Origin: Spirochaetaceae bacterium
GTDB taxonomy: Bacteria > Spirochaetota > Spirochaetia > SZUA-6 > Bin103
Assembly (NCBI GenBank): GCA_026710565.1
Contig: JAPOQV010000394.1
Location: 1-10,283 of the forward strand
Length of the DNA stretch: 10,283 bases
Direction: 5' to 3'
Shown here one piece after another: positions 1 through 6,511 of this stretch. The translations under genes and the position numbers were made by a program. Below the pieces are notes generated by a model, which saw only the letters and a list, made by a program, of their open reading frames with translations, was not told the DNA's origin and ran no database searches. How positions within the stretch are numbered: the first letter of the stretch is position 1; every line of letters begins with the position of its first letter.

Positions 1-887
1 AAGTACTTCTGTATGAGCGGGTAGATAAAGATGAGCGGCCGGATTGAAGTGACGAGGGGGCCCGCCTGCCCCGCCTCCGGCGGGAACGGCTCGATGTCGA
101 TGCCGCCCAGCCGCATCTGCTCCCACCAGTCCTGCAGCACCGCAACCTGCAGGTCGGCGATCAGGTCGCGGATCATGAGCTGCAGCACGCGCAGGTCCTT
201 GTCCGGTGAGTAGATCATCGCATCGAACCAGCCGTTCCAGTGGGCGACGGCGGCGAACAGCGCGATCACGGCGATCATGGGCTTGGACAGCGGTGCGATG
301 ATGCGCCACAGCACCTGCCAATAGGAGGCGCCGTCGATCACCGCCGAATCCTCCAGCGCCTGGTCGATCGTCATCAGGAAGTTGCGGGCGATGATGATGT
401 AGAACACGTTGACGCCGATCACCGTCGCGCTGCCGAGGGAGATGGTCAGGATCAGCCGCGTGTTGATCAGCCCCAGCCCGCGTACCAGCAGGAAGGTGGG
501 GATCAGGCCGCCGTTGAAGAACAGCGTGAGGATGTAGATGGTGGTCAGCACCCGCCGCCCCGGAAGGTCCCGCTTGGCCAGAGCGTAGGCGCCCGTGAAG
601 GTGACGAACAGGATCCAGGCGCTGCCTGCCACGACCCGGAAGATGGTATTGAAGTAGGCCAGCACGACCCGCTCCTCCTCGACCGCGTAGCCCCACGCCT
701 CGGTGCTGAGGCGTCTTGGGAACAGGTGGAATCCGAGCCGGTAGATGTCCTCCGCGGCGGAGAGCGACTGCACGATGATCGTCCAGAACGGGTAGATGAA
801 GGTCAGGCTGAGCAGGAAGAACCCGCCGTAGTTGCACGCGTCGAAGAGCAGCCCGCTGACCGACCGTTTTCCGACTACCGAAGGCAT
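1..887 (-). CDS. Carbohydrate ABC transporter permease, LplC/YtcP type (3' end cut by window edge)
   Basis: Inner-membrane permease subunit of a binding-protein-dependent sugar importer, expected to pair with the LplB-type permease encoded just upstream. The 295 visible codons start at ATG 887, 10 bases after the stop of that gene. Hydrophobic segments lie near residues 20-40, 83-105, 112-135, 145-170 and 200-225. Family hallmarks are visible: the FFNGGLIPT stretch (123-131), the EAA loop that docks on the ATPase (E179 to G186, then P203), and HWNGWFDAMIY (216-226). The last codons read IQKYF, so only about ten residues should be missing at the left edge. An overlapping ATG at 897 gives only seven codons. 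This subfamily is known for complex sugars and aldouronates; the substrate here cannot be read. Family confidence is high, substrate unknown. Confidence 0.93.
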   Translation of the reverse strand, partial: MPSVVGKRSVSGLLFDACNYGGFFLLSLTFIYPFWTIIVQSLSAAEDIYRLGFHLFPRRLSTEAWGYAVEEERVVLAYFNTIFRVVAGSAWILFVTFTGAYALAKRDLPGRRVLTTIYILTLFFNGGLIPTFLLVRGLGLINTRLILTISLGSATVIGVNVFYIIIARNFLMTIDQALEDSAVIDGASYWQVLWRIIAPLSKPMIAVIALFAAVAHWNGWFDAMIYSPDKDLRVLQLMIRDLIADLQVAVLQDWWEQMRLGGIDIEPFPPEAGQAGPLVTSIRPLIFIYPLIQKY

Positions 888-897
888 CGGTCCGCCA

Positions 898-1875
898 TCA
901 CCAGACCCCGTAGGCGCCGTAGCCCAGGCGCCGCAGCACCCAGTTGGCCAACAGCAGCACCGTCAGGCCGGCGACGTTCTGAAACAGGCCCACCGCGATG
1001 GTGTAGTCGTACTGTGCCTGCACGACGCCGGCGCGGTAGATGAAGGTGCCGAAGATGTCCACCTTGTTGATCACCGATGCGTTGGCCATGTTGAAGATCT
1101 GGTCGAACTGCTCGTCGAACAGGTTGGCGACCTGCAGCAGCAGCAGGATCGTCATCACCGGCACCAGCGCCGGCAACGTGATGTGCAGGACTCGCTGGAA
1201 GCGGTTGGCGCCGTCGATCTCGGCCGCCTCGTACAGGTTGGGATCGGCCGACGCCAGGGCGGCCAGGTAGAGGATCGTCGCCCATCCGACGCTCTGCCAG
1301 ATGCCGGTGACCACGATCAGGCCGCGAAAGGTGGGTTCGTGGGTCAGCCAGTTGATCGGCTCCAGTCCGAGCTGCACGAAGATCCAGGCGATCGGACCGC
1401 GCTTGAGATTGAGGATCTGCGCGAAGATGCCGCCCAGGATCACCCAGGAGACGAAGTGCGGCAGGTAGCTGACGCTCTGCACCGTGCGCTTGTACCAGGT
1501 GGCCTGCATCTCGTTGAGCAACAGCGCCACGATGATGGGAGCGGGGAAGGCGAACAGGATGCGCAGCACGCTCAGCCAGACCGTATTGAACAGCACCCGG
1601 CCGAAGAACGGGTCGGTGACCATGCGCTTGAAGTGGTCGAAGTTGTTCCAGGGGCTGCCGAGCCAGCCGTTGTGCAGGCTGAAATCCTTGAACGCCAGGC
1701 TGAGTCCGTAGATCGGCACGTACCGCCACAGGATCAGCATGGCGAGCGACAGCGACAGCAGCAGATAGATCGGCCGCATGCGCAGCGCCCGGGCGATGGT
1801 CTGCCGTCGCAGGATGCGCCGGTAGTCGCTCCCGGCGGCGCCGTCGACTCGCTCAGCCGGCGCCGTGCGTGCCAT
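898..1875 (-). CDS. Carbohydrate ABC transporter permease, LplB type
   Basis: First permease of the sugar importer, 325 aa, a normal length for the LplB family. The N-terminal 33 residues are basic and cytosolic, followed by a hydrophobic segment (about 35-50) and the family motif RYVPIYGLSLAFKDF (51-65). Further hydrophobic segments lie near 100-121, 140-155, 185-208, 235-252 and 292-313. The EAA loop (E216-A-A-E-I-D-G222, P235) is intact, so it should couple to an MsmK/MalK-like ATPase that is not in the window. The C-terminal segment around VGLFQNVAGL (295-304) is typical of LplB. ATG 1875 lies 3 bases after the stop of the enolase-family gene and is preceded by a GAGGTGAG ribosome binding site inside that gene's last codons. 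It is therefore in one operon with the dehydratase-like gene and probably translationally coupled to it. Confidence 0.95.
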   Translation of the reverse strand: MARTAPAERVDGAAGSDYRRILRRQTIARALRMRPIYLLLSLSLAMLILWRYVPIYGLSLAFKDFSLHNGWLGSPWNNFDHFKRMVTDPFFGRVLFNTVWLSVLRILFAFPAPIIVALLLNEMQATWYKRTVQSVSYLPHFVSWVILGGIFAQILNLKRGPIAWIFVQLGLEPINWLTHEPTFRGLIVVTGIWQSVGWATILYLAALASADPNLYEAAEIDGANRFQRVLHITLPALVPVMTILLLLQVANLFDEQFDQIFNMANASVINKVDIFGTFIYRAGVVQAQYDYTIAVGLFQNVAGLTVLLLANWVLRRLGYGAYGVW

Positions 1876-1878
1876 GGA

Positions 1879-3021
1879 TCAGGTTCTCACCTCGTTCGCT
1901 CTAATAAAGTCGAAGTCGATGTCGTCCCCCAGGCCGGGGCGTTCCGGAACATGCACGTAGCCGTCGGCGTCCAGGGGGTCGTAGTGGGTCTTCTGCCAGG
2001 GGGAGGGGACCTCGAAGTCGCGCATCGGGTGGACCAGCCCGCGCTCGTAGTACTTGCCGTGGATGCCCATCGCGCACAGCACGTGCATGTTGTCCGAGCC
2101 GCCGCCATGCACCTCCATGCGCATGCCGTAGGCCTCGGCCAAGTGGATGGTCTTCATCATCTGCGTGATGCCGCCGGAGCCGGCCGCCGCCCGCAGCATG
2201 TCACAGCCGCCCCGTTCCGCCCACTGCACGCGCGTCAGCGCCCCGTTCTCGGCGTGCTCGGGACCGCAGATCGCTAGGTCGTCGAGCTTGCTGCGCAGCC
2301 AGACGTAGCTGGCCAGCCGCGACTCGTTCATGGGCTCCTCGATCCAGACGTACCCCAGGCGCTGGCACTCCCTGGCCAGGTAGAGCGCCTCCTGGCGGTC
2401 GTAGTGATGATGGGCGTCGAGCATCAGGTCGATGTCGGGGCCGACCGCCTCGCGCACGGCCGCGCACAGGGCCGCCTCGCGCTTGACGTCGGGCTCCGGG
2501 ATGATCGGCGGCATCCAGGTGTGCAGCTTGATGGCGCGGTAGCCCTGCGCGACGAGCTGCTCGGCGAACGCCGCGTACTCCTCGATGGTGCTCAGGCCGC
2601 CGGGGACGTCGTCGCCGGGCATGGTGCTGGCGTAGGCCAGCACCTTGGTGCGCGCGGCGCCCAGCATCTTGTAGACCGGGATGCCCAGCGTGCGTCCGGC
2701 CAGGTCCCACAGGGCGTTGTCGACCTGGCCGATCGCCATCTCGCCCAGGTTGGTGAGCTTGGCGATGCGCTGCATGCGCTGGTGCAGCATCTCGCGGAAG
2801 AACGGATCCTCGCCGACCAGCGCCGGCTTCAACAGGCCCTCGACCAGCTCGGGGGTGCAGCCGCCGGAAACGAAGTAGCCCTCGGCCCCCTCGTCGGTGA
2901 CCACCGTGAGCAGGCGGTTGGTGGCCCAGTGCTCCTCTCCGATGTGGGGATGGCCCTCGTAATCGCGGACGGTCCGGGTGCGGAAGCGGAACGTGGTGAG
3001 CTTGAGGTCGGCGATCTTCAT
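1879..3021 (-). CDS. Enolase superfamily, mandelate racemase-subgroup enzyme; probable sugar-acid dehydratase
   Basis: A 380-aa member of the mandelate racemase/muconate lactonizing enzyme family: N-terminal capping domain (about 1-125) and C-terminal (beta/alpha)7-beta barrel. Visible catalytic set: K165-x-H167 on the second barrel strand (AIKLH); metal ligands D202 (LMLDAHHHY), E228 (WIEEP) and E255 (CGPEH); and a His-Asp dyad D274 (GGCDML) and H305 (MEVHGGG). Enzymes of this subgroup with a His-Asp dyad usually abstract the alpha proton of an aldonate or aldarate with Mg2+ and eliminate water to give a 2-keto-3-deoxy sugar acid. The exact substrate cannot be read. The gene sits between an MFS gene (17 bases upstream) and the sugar ABC permeases (3 bases downstream). 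ATG 3021 is chosen because the MKIADLKL start matches the family N terminus. There is no Shine-Dalgarno; instead TATCCT lies 7 bases before the ATG. The same frame stays open upstream to 4275 over the MFS gene, but that part is an antiphase shadow. Confidence 0.93.
   Translation of the reverse strand: MKIADLKLTTFRFRTRTVRDYEGHPHIGEEHWATNRLLTVVTDEGAEGYFVSGGCTPELVEGLLKPALVGEDPFFREMLHQRMQRIAKLTNLGEMAIGQVDNALWDLAGRTLGIPVYKMLGAARTKVLAYASTMPGDDVPGGLSTIEEYAAFAEQLVAQGYRAIKLHTWMPPIIPEPDVKREAALCAAVREAVGPDIDLMLDAHHHYDRQEALYLARECQRLGYVWIEEPMNESRLASYVWLRSKLDDLAICGPEHAENGALTRVQWAERGGCDMLRAAAGSGGITQMMKTIHLAEAYGMRMEVHGGGSDNMHVLCAMGIHGKYYERGLVHPMRDFEVPSPWQKTHYDPLDADGYVHVPERPGLGDDIDFDFIRANEVRT
1886..1893 (-). 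promoter_or_regulatory. Ribosome binding site for the LplB-type permease
   Basis: GAGGTGAG reads on the minus strand within the last codons of the enolase-family gene, with its centre about 13 bases from ATG 1875. It supports that start and suggests translational coupling across the 3-base gap. Start-distal genes in this operon have such sites, in contrast to the start-proximal TANNNT boxes seen elsewhere in the window. Confidence 0.6.
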
Positions 3022-3028
3022 ACAGAGC

Positions 3029-3034
3029 AGGATA
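3029..3034 (-). promoter_or_regulatory. Promoter -10 box (TATCCT) placed for a leaderless start of the enolase-family gene
   Basis: TATCCT ends 7 bases before ATG 3021 in the 17-base gap after the MFS stop. This spacing would put transcription initiation at or next to the A of the ATG. No -35 box is visible. It would give the enolase-ABC genes a promoter separate from the MFS promoter. The evidence is positional and by analogy with four other genes in this window. Confidence 0.5.
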
Positions 3035-3038
3035 CAGG

Positions 3039-4337
3039 CTACGCGCGACGATTGGCCGGCGTCGGCGGTTCGGCCGCGCCGCGGACTCCCACCGCCGCCC
3101 AGTGCAGCGTGGGCGCGACGGCCAGTGCGGCCATGATCATCAGGGCCGCCGGTATGGACGTCCACTCCAGCACGACGCCGACGCCGGCCGACCCGGCGGC
3201 ACCCAGCAGCGTGAGCACCGCATGCTCGGTGGCGATCACGCGGCCACGCAGCTCCTCCGGTAAGGTCTCCAGCAAGAGCTGCGTGCTGAATACCCAGATC
3301 AGGCCGCCGCCGATGCCGCGCAGGGCCGATCCGATCATCACCATGGTGAAGCTGGCCAGCGGCGCGGCCAGTGCCATCGCCGCGATCATCGCCGCGTAGC
3401 CGGCCAGCATCGCCAGGCGCATCGCACGCTGGTTGTCCCCGATCAGCCAACGCGCCACCACCGGGCTGACGCCGGAGCCGATCCCGCTGGCCGCGAACAG
3501 CAACCCGACCGAGATGCCGCCGCCCTGGCCGACCGTGAACGCGGTGCCCGCGATCGCGACGCTGGCCACCTGGAACCCGGAGAAGAAGAGCATCTGGAAG
3601 GCCTTCTGCAGCGCCACCGCCAGCACGCGCTGGTGTCGCCACAGGTAGCGCATCCCGTCGGCGTACGCACTCACGCCAGCGCGCGCGGTCGACGCCAAGC
3701 GCACCGGTTGGCCATCCGCCGAGCCGGAGCGCTTCGGCGCCGCGTACGGCATGCGCGCCAGCAGGATCGCGGACAGCCCGTAGGTGGCGGCGTCGACCAC
3801 GAACGCCGCCTGGATGCCGAACACGCCGGCGAACAGGCCGCCGATCGCGGCGCCGACCGCCAGCAGCGTCGACCAGGTCGCCGCGGTGAGCGCGTTGGCC
3901 GCGCCCAGCATGCGGCGGGTGGCGACCTCCGGCAGGATCGCCACCCGCACCCGGGAGAACACCCCGCCGATGCCCATCTGGACCGCCGTCAGCCCGAACA
4001 GCAGCCAGACCTGGTTTGGGGTGCGGACCAGCAGGAAGCCCAGCACCACGGCGGCGCGCAGCAGGTCGGTGAAGATCAGGATGCGCTTGCGGTTGAAGCG
4101 GTCGGCCAGCACGCCGGCCAGGGGGCTGGCCACGAAGGCGCCGAGCAGGCGGATGGCGAACAGGCCGCCGAGCGCCGCGCCGGCCCCCGTGAGCTCCGCC
4201 AGCAGCGAGGCCGAGGCGATGATGTTGAACCAATCGCCGAACAGACTGGCGATCTGGGCGAACCACAGCAGGCAAAACGCTCGATTGGTGCGCAGCAACT
4301 TCGCGTAGCCGCCCGTCCCGGTACGGCGCTCAGACAT
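3039..4337 (-). CDS. Major facilitator superfamily transporter (MFS_3/EntS-like, drug:H+ antiporter type)
   Basis: A 432-aa integral membrane protein of about 12 hydrophobic segments with a central hydrophilic loop near residues 195-235, as usual for MFS. The N terminus has the FAQIASLFGDWFN stretch (26-38) typical of the MFS_3 group that includes enterobactin exporter EntS. Motif A follows between TM2 and TM3 (G75-V-L-A-D79-R80, ending N82-R-K84-R85). The R-V-R stretch near 129-131 and LPEVATRRMLGAANAL (134-149) are also typical of this group, which mostly exports small molecules by proton antiport. Substrate is unknown. It is the first gene of the minus-strand run, 17 bases before the enolase-family gene, so it may be co-transcribed with it even though export seems unrelated to sugar uptake. 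ATG 4337 has TAGGAT 6 bases upstream. The stop is TAG at 3039-3041. Confidence 0.92.
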   Translation of the reverse strand: MSERRTGTGGYAKLLRTNRAFCLLWFAQIASLFGDWFNIIASASLLAELTGAGAALGGLFAIRLLGAFVASPLAGVLADRFNRKRILIFTDLLRAAVVLGFLLVRTPNQVWLLFGLTAVQMGIGGVFSRVRVAILPEVATRRMLGAANALTAATWSTLLAVGAAIGGLFAGVFGIQAAFVVDAATYGLSAILLARMPYAAPKRSGSADGQPVRLASTARAGVSAYADGMRYLWRHQRVLAVALQKAFQMLFFSGFQVASVAIAGTAFTVGQGGGISVGLLFAASGIGSGVSPVVARWLIGDNQRAMRLAMLAGYAAMIAAMALAAPLASFTMVMIGSALRGIGGGLIWVFSTQLLLETLPEELRGRVIATEHAVLTLLGAAGSAGVGVVLEWTSIPAALMIMAALAVAPTLHWAAVGVRGAAEPPTPANRRA

Positions 4338-4343
4338 GCGGCG

Positions 4344-4349
4344 ATCCTA
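4344..4349 (-). promoter_or_regulatory. -10 box (TAGGAT) for the MFS gene, leaderless spacing
   Basis: TAGGAT on the minus strand is followed by six bases and then ATG 4337. This matches TANNNT at 6-7 bases from the start codon as seen at other operon-first genes here. No -35 element is visible at the usual distance. Confidence 0.5.
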
Positions 4350-4388
4350 CCGGTCCCGGCCGCGTTTCGTGCGAGCGCCGGCGCCGGT

Positions 4389-4394
4389 TAGGAT
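4389..4394 (+). promoter_or_regulatory. Possible -10 box (TAGGAT) for the HAD gene
   Basis: This is the same hexamer as on the opposite strand for the MFS gene, here 15 bases before ATG 4410. It would give a leader of roughly nine bases. It is the mirror arm of the inverted repeat in this intergenic region. There is no clear -35, and no strong Shine-Dalgarno before ATG 4410. Confidence 0.35.
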
Positions 4395-4409
4395 CCGCGG
4401 CGAGATACG

Positions 4410-5076
4410 ATGAGCCTGCGCGCGCTGATCTTCGACTTCGACGGCCTGATCGTCGACACCGAGTCTTCCTCGCTGGCGGCGGTCCAGGAGGCGTATCGCC
4501 GCCACGGCCATGTCCTCCCGCCGGAGCTCTGGCAGCGCTGCGTGGGCTCCATCTTCGATCCGTACGACCACCTGCAGCGGCTCGTCGGTCCCGGCGTGGA
4601 CCTCACGCCGGTCCTGGAAGAGGTGCGCGTCCGCAAACACGCCGCCGACGCGCGCCTTGGACCGTGCGCGGGCGTGACGGATCTGATCGACGCGGCGGTC
4701 GATGCAGGAATGCTGTTGGCGGTGGCGTCGTCGTCTTCGCGCCGCTGGGTCGAGGGCCACCTGGAGCGCATTGGCGCACTGGAGCCCTTCCACGCGATCC
4801 GCTGCCGCGACCACGTCCGGCAGACCAAGCCGGCGCCGGACGTCTACCTGGCCGCGCTCGACGGCATCGGCGTGAGCGCGTCGCAGGCGGTCGCCTTCGA
4901 GGACTCCCCGAACGGGGCACCCGGCCAAGGCGGCCGGCATCTACACGGTGGCGGTGCCCAATCGGGTCACGCGCGGCTGGGCATTCGATCATGCCGACCG
5001 GGTGATCGACTCGTTGGCCGGCGTCACGCTCCAGGCGGTGAGTGGCTGGCATGCCGTCGCGTCCCCGCCCGCGTAG
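4410..5076 (+). pseudogene. HAD-superfamily hydrolase (beta-phosphoglucomutase/phosphatase-like), frameshifted near 4917-4924
   Basis: Haloacid dehalogenase phosphatase or phosphoglucomutase of the subgroup with an alpha-helical cap. Motif I is D9-F-D11-G (nucleophile and general acid); the cap domain spans about 15-85; motif II is S107 (VASSSS); motif III is K140 (TKPAPD); motif IV is E164-D165 (FEDSPNG). Just after motif IV the frame fails. The expected C-terminal tail continues in the +1 frame from GCC at 4924 (AKAAGIYTVAVPNRVTRG) to TAG 5074-5076. A missing two bases, or one extra, near 4917-4924 explains it; the two-base loss fits the family spacing between NG and AK better. Unshifted, the first frame would run to 5282, well into the ligase gene, which is not credible as a protein. 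It may be a real pseudogene or a sequence error. Substrate is unknown; the tail's match to the family supports the HAD call strongly. Confidence 0.82.
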
Positions 5077-5083
5077 GCAACAG

Positions 5084-6205
5084 ATGTCCAGCGAAGGCGA
5101 CGCGCTCGCCGCGCTGGCCGTGCCCCCTCCGGTGCGGCCGATGCTGGCCAAGGCCGTGCACGCCCTGCCGGACGGAGACGGGCCGGACGGGGACGGCTGG
5201 ATCTTCGAGCCCAAGTGGGACGGCTTCCGCACCCTGGTGTTCCGTTCCGGCGATGAGCTGCTGCTGCAGAGCCGCGACCTGAAGCCGATGAACCGCTATT
5301 TTCCCGAGCTCCTGGAGCCGCTGGCCGCGCAACTCCCGCAGCGGTGCGTGCTGGACGGCGAGGTGGTGGTCGCCACCGGTTCCGGGCTCGACTTCGAGGC
5401 GTTGCAGCAGCGCATCCACCCGGCCGCTTCGCGGGTGGCCATGCTGGCCGAGCGCACGCCGGCCGCGTTCGTGGCGTTCGATCTGCTGGTCGCGGACGAA
5501 GCCGATCTGTCAGCGGCCGGCTTCGCCGAGCGGCGCGAGGCGCTGGCGAGGCTGCTGGCCGGCTGCGCGCCGCCGCTGCACCTCACGCCCATGACCCGGG
5601 ACCGGGCGGTCGCGCAGGACTGGTTCGAGCGCTTCGAGGGCGCCGGACTGGACGGCGTGATGGCAAAGGATCCGGCGGGGCGCTACCAGCCGGGCAAGCG
5701 CGCGATGGTCAAGGTGAAGCCCAAGCGCACGGTCGACTGCGTGGTGGCCGGGCTGCGCTGGCACAAGAATGGACCGGGCACCATGGTCGGATCGCTGCTG
5801 CTCGGGCTGTACGACGAACAGGGCAGACTCCACCACGTGGGGGTCGCGGCCAGCTTCCGCGAATCCTACCGGCGGGAGCTGGTCGCGGAGCTGGCGCCGC
5901 TACGCGACGGCATCGAAGGCCATCCCTGGCACGGATGGATCGAGGCCGCCGGAGCCACGGCAGGGGGCCGGCCCGGCCGGGTGCCCGGCGGCATGAGCCG
6001 GTGGAGCCAGGGCAAGGACCAGAGCTGGGTGCCGCTGCGGGCCGAGCGCGTGGCGGAGGTCACCTACGACCACATGCAAGGCAGCCGCTTTCGCCACACC
6101 GCCCACCTCGTGCGCTGGCGCCCCGACAAGGATCCGCGCGAGTGCACGTACGATCAGCTCGCCGTGACTCCGCCGGTGGAGCTGAGCACGATCTTCGGGG
6201 CGTAG
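5084..6205 (+). CDS. ligC: ATP-dependent DNA ligase, LigC type
   Basis: Seals nicks in DNA by transferring AMP from ATP to its active-site lysine and then to the 5' phosphate. The 373 aa match the length of the stand-alone LigC enzymes known from mycobacteria. Nucleotidyltransferase domain: motif I E42-P-K44-W-D-G with K44 as the AMP acceptor; motif Ia SRDLKPMNRYFPEL (63-76); motif III LDGEVVV (90-96) with E93; motif IIIa FVAFDLL (129-135); motif IV GLDGVMAK (188-195); motif V VKVKPKR (209-215) with two lysines. The OB-fold domain follows (about 217-350) and ends in the WSQGKDQSWVPLR and YDHMQGSRFRHTA blocks characteristic of LigC. ATG 5084 is chosen because it falls 7 bases after the HAD stop with TAGG just upstream. 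GTG 5042 and ATG 5051 are in-frame alternatives but overlap the HAD tail and add basic residues before the conserved start. No Ku or polymerase gene lies next to it. Confidence 0.95.
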   Translation: MSSEGDALAALAVPPPVRPMLAKAVHALPDGDGPDGDGWIFEPKWDGFRTLVFRSGDELLLQSRDLKPMNRYFPELLEPLAAQLPQRCVLDGEVVVATGSGLDFEALQQRIHPAASRVAMLAERTPAAFVAFDLLVADEADLSAAGFAERREALARLLAGCAPPLHLTPMTRDRAVAQDWFERFEGAGLDGVMAKDPAGRYQPGKRAMVKVKPKRTVDCVVAGLRWHKNGPGTMVGSLLLGLYDEQGRLHHVGVAASFRESYRRELVAELAPLRDGIEGHPWHGWIEAAGATAGGRPGRVPGGMSRWSQGKDQSWVPLRAERVAEVTYDHMQGSRFRHTAHLVRWRPDKDPRECTYDQLAVTPPVELSTIFGA

Positions 6206-6242
6206 CCTGGGCGTCGCGTCCACGAGCGATGGCGCACTGGAG

Positions 6243-6482
6243 TCACCCGGTTCGACGCGCATCCCGACCACGCTGACGCCGAACCCACTCCGCCGGGTCT
6301 TCGTCCCATTCGTGACCCGTGTCAGAGATCGCGCCGAGCGCCGCTTCGATGTCGTCCCAACGCCGCTCGTCGTCCAGCGCTTGCCTGATCGCCTGTGCGA
6401 TGAACGCGCTGCGCCGTCGCGCGCCGGCCCGGCGGTCGAGCTCGGCTACCAGATGGTCGTCCAGCGCTATGTGCAAGCGCAT
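6243..6482 (-). CDS. Ribbon-helix-helix (CopG/VapB-like) antitoxin-type protein without a toxin partner
   Basis: A 79-aa protein. The N-terminal MRLHIALDDHLVAELDRRAG strand-helix stretch and RRSAFIAQAIRQALDDE (25-41) form a ribbon-helix-helix DNA-binding fold of the VapB/CopG kind. The acidic, tryptophan-containing tail (WDDIEAALGAISDTGHEWDE, 44-63) resembles the toxin-binding tails of such antitoxins. No PIN-domain or other toxin gene follows: the next gene in this direction would face the convergent ligase, whose stop is 37 bases away. It may therefore be an orphan antitoxin or a stand-alone regulator. The same frame is open upstream to 6701, but ATG 6482 is right because the fold begins exactly there and TATCGT lies 6 bases before it. 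It is 29 bases downstream of the GNAT stop. Confidence 0.83.
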   Translation of the reverse strand: MRLHIALDDHLVAELDRRAGARRRSAFIAQAIRQALDDERRWDDIEAALGAISDTGHEWDEDPAEWVRRQRGRDARRTG

Positions 6483-6488
6483 GCGTCG

Positions 6489-6494
6489 ACGATA
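6489..6494 (-). promoter_or_regulatory. -10 box (TATCGT), leaderless spacing, for the ribbon-helix-helix gene
   Basis: TATCGT on the minus strand is followed by CGACGC and then ATG 6482. It sits in the 29-base gap after the GNAT stop. It suggests that this gene has its own promoter and a leaderless mRNA. No -35 is seen. Confidence 0.5.
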
Positions 6495-6511
6495 GCGCAC
6501 AAGACGGCAGC

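Larger units (their letters stand above)
4338..4409. promoter_or_regulatory. Divergent promoter region between the MFS operon and the HAD-ligase pair
   Basis: These 72 bases separate two divergently transcribed units. They hold a perfect 7-bp inverted repeat, GATCCTA at 4343-4349 and TAGGATC at 4389-4395, with 39 bases between the arms. Each arm contains a TAGGAT box pointing towards the neighbouring gene. A perfect 10-bp palindrome CCGGCGCCGG lies at 4378-4387. No convincing -35 boxes are seen. The layout fits two outward promoters, and the repeat could also be an operator. Confidence 0.6.

Noticed and set aside
240..2277. Long open frames on the plus strand opposite the two permeases and the enolase gene
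   Set aside because: They are rich in R, G, H, Q and D in patterns typical of antisense frames in high-GC DNA, match no family, and overlap genes with clear domains on the other strand.
1879..4275. A single 798-codon frame that could look like a fusion of an unknown domain to the enolase enzyme
   Set aside because: The first ~418 residues are the MFS gene read out of frame; the MFS frame has obvious family motifs, and the enolase N terminus begins naturally at 3021.
5042..5083. Earlier ligase starts at GTG 5042 or ATG 5051
   Set aside because: They overlap the HAD tail and encode only a Pro/Arg-rich stretch; ATG 5084 has TAGG just upstream and gives the usual LigC length.
6206..6242. A terminator between the convergent ligase and ribbon-helix-helix genes
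   Set aside because: I found no stable hairpin followed by a T-run on either strand in these 37 bases.
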